This document shows positions 63,062 through 64,000 of a DNA stretch of 64,000 bases, piece after piece. The notes beneath the pieces are model-generated. The model saw nothing but the letters and a program-made list of their open reading frames with translations. It ran no database searches and was not told the origin of the DNA. Position numbers and translations under genes: made by a program. The DNA is taken from assembly GCF_002355595.1 (NCBI RefSeq), contig NZ_AP017422.1:5522823-5586822 (forward strand). The letters run 5' to 3'. This DNA is from Filimonas lacunae. GTDB taxonomy: Bacteria > Bacteroidota > Bacteroidia > Chitinophagales > Chitinophagaceae. How positions within the stretch are numbered: the stretch's first letter is position 1; every line of letters begins with the position of its first letter.

Positions 63062-64000
63062 ATGTCTTCTCAACCCGTAGCAGTATCGGCACGTTTTAAA
63101 AAGAAAGCCACATCGGCCATCTTGTCTATTTTCCTTTTTGTGGTGGTATACCTTTTACTGATAGCCTTTTCCATAGGTCTTACGCTGACATTGGGCTACA
63201 TAGGTATCCAGATCATTATAGCAAAGCCCATGTTACTTACCCTGGTGCTGGGTATAGGCCTTGCCAGTGTGGGCGTTTTAATACTGATATTCCTGGTTAA
63301 GTTCCTTACCCAAAAGCATATTGATAAGCCTTCCGGGTTAATGGAAATTACACCGGAACAAGAACCTGAACTATTTGAGTTTATCAACAACATTGCCCGG
63401 GAAGTAAATACCAGTTTACCTAAAAAAGTGTACCTGTCGCCCGAAGTAAATGCAGCCGTTTTTTACAACTCTACTTTCTGGAGCATGTTCCTGCCGGTGA
63501 AAAAAAATCTGCTCATCGGGTTAGGCCTAATTAATACTGTTTCCCGGAGTGAATGCAAAGCAATATTGGCACATGAATTCGGTCACTTCTCTCAAAGTAC
63601 AATGAAAGTGGGCAGCTATGTATATACCGTTAACAAGATCATATACAATATGCTGTACGATAACGACGGCTATATTTCACTGGCCAACAGCTGGGCCAGC
63701 TCCAGCAGCTATATGGCTTTTTTTGTGCGATTGGCCGTAAAAATTAACCAGGGCATTCAATGGATATTACAGCAGGTATATAAAGTAGTGAATCTTAGCC
63801 ACAGCGGCTTAATGCGCGAAATGGAATTTCATGCAGATGCAGTAGCCGCCAGTGTTACAGGAGCCGATCCGCTTATTACTTCCCTATCCCGCATGGAACT
63901 GGCCGACAGATCTTACACCATACTGCTCAACTATTACAGTAATAGAATTGAGGAAGCCATCAGCACCCAAAACATCTACCCACAGCAACAATACCTGCTG
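63062..64000 (+). CDS. M48-family membrane metalloprotease, N-terminal part (cut by window edge)
   Basis: 313 codons open to the window end. Two membrane segments (about 19-44 and 56-80), then the protease domain with zinc motif HEFGH at 171-175 and the third ligand Glu255 in EMEFHADAVAA. Similar to the large Bacteroidota M48 proteins with two N-terminal helices, and distinct from the gene at 14561. A TATATTTA -7-like box lies about 30 nt upstream. Confidence 0.85.
   Translation, partial: MSSQPVAVSARFKKKATSAILSIFLFVVVYLLLIAFSIGLTLTLGYIGIQIIIAKPMLLTLVLGIGLASVGVLILIFLVKFLTQKHIDKPSGLMEITPEQEPELFEFINNIAREVNTSLPKKVYLSPEVNAAVFYNSTFWSMFLPVKKNLLIGLGLINTVSRSECKAILAHEFGHFSQSTMKVGSYVYTVNKIIYNMLYDNDGYISLANSWASSSSYMAFFVRLAVKINQGIQWILQQVYKVVNLSHSGLMREMEFHADAVAASVTGADPLITSLSRMELADRSYTILLNYYSNRIEEAISTQNIYPQQQYLL

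Overview
The window looks like a chromosomal segment from a Bacteroidota bacterium, most likely family Chitinophagaceae. The support is indirect: protein flavour across the window, Bacteroidota-type promoters (TTTG, about 19 nt, TAnnTTTG), short Hcp/TssD proteins of the Bacteroidota T6SS type, small DSTA-rich lipoproteins and an RluD/LipB/Def/RuvX housekeeping set. No rRNA, intact tRNA, CRISPR array or transposase gene was seen.

Layout. 1-2 kb: an aromatic amino-acid operon (pheA plus an aminotransferase, minus strand) preceded by an unannotated Phe-rich leader peptide and attenuator, then two paralogous small lipoproteins. 2-26.8 kb: core genes. These are an ECF sigma factor with a fused anti-sigma/trypsin-like protease, a nucleotidyltransferase, an ACC-deaminase-like enzyme, lipB, rluD, def, ruvX, a UbiA prenyltransferase, a SpoU methyltransferase, mutS, an M48 protease, an isoaspartyl peptidase, a heptose-7-phosphate kinase, an amino-acid permease, an OmpH/Skp-like protein, rpoC (without rpoB next to it), a Na+/H+ antiporter and a lipoprotein polysaccharide deacetylase.

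26.9-37.9 kb: an accessory region. It is bracketed by two direct copies of a ~235-nt intergenic element that looks like a small-RNA gene. Inside are unknown genes, a decaying repeat-rich ORF, an antitoxin-like gene with a truncated zeta-type toxin, a block bounded by ~32-bp imperfect inverted repeats (MarR regulator, GIY-YIG-like protein, XRE regulator, a large structured-RNA candidate, a membrane protein, three small ORFs and an alpha/beta hydrolase), a possible toxin/immunity pair with different codon use, and a 21-nt fragment matching a tRNA-Ser 3' end.

38-59 kb: an amino-acid biosynthesis supercluster: leuA-leuC-(SAM methyltransferase)-leuD-(tandem ABC ATPase)-leuB; leader-ilvD-ilvB-ilvN-ilvC-ilvA; leader-thrA-thrB-thrC. 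It makes threonine from aspartate, converts threonine to 2-oxobutyrate, and builds Ile, Val and Leu. The ilv and thr units each start with a short ORF rich in the codons of their own products (Ile/Val; Thr/Ile). With the Phe leader at 1.1 kb this gives three leader-peptide control systems in one window. For phe and ilv the antiterminator and terminator pairings can be read directly.

59-64 kb: a GT39-type glycosyltransferase with a PAP2 phosphatase, two Hcp/TssD paralogues without other T6SS genes, and the start of a second M48 membrane protease cut by the window edge.
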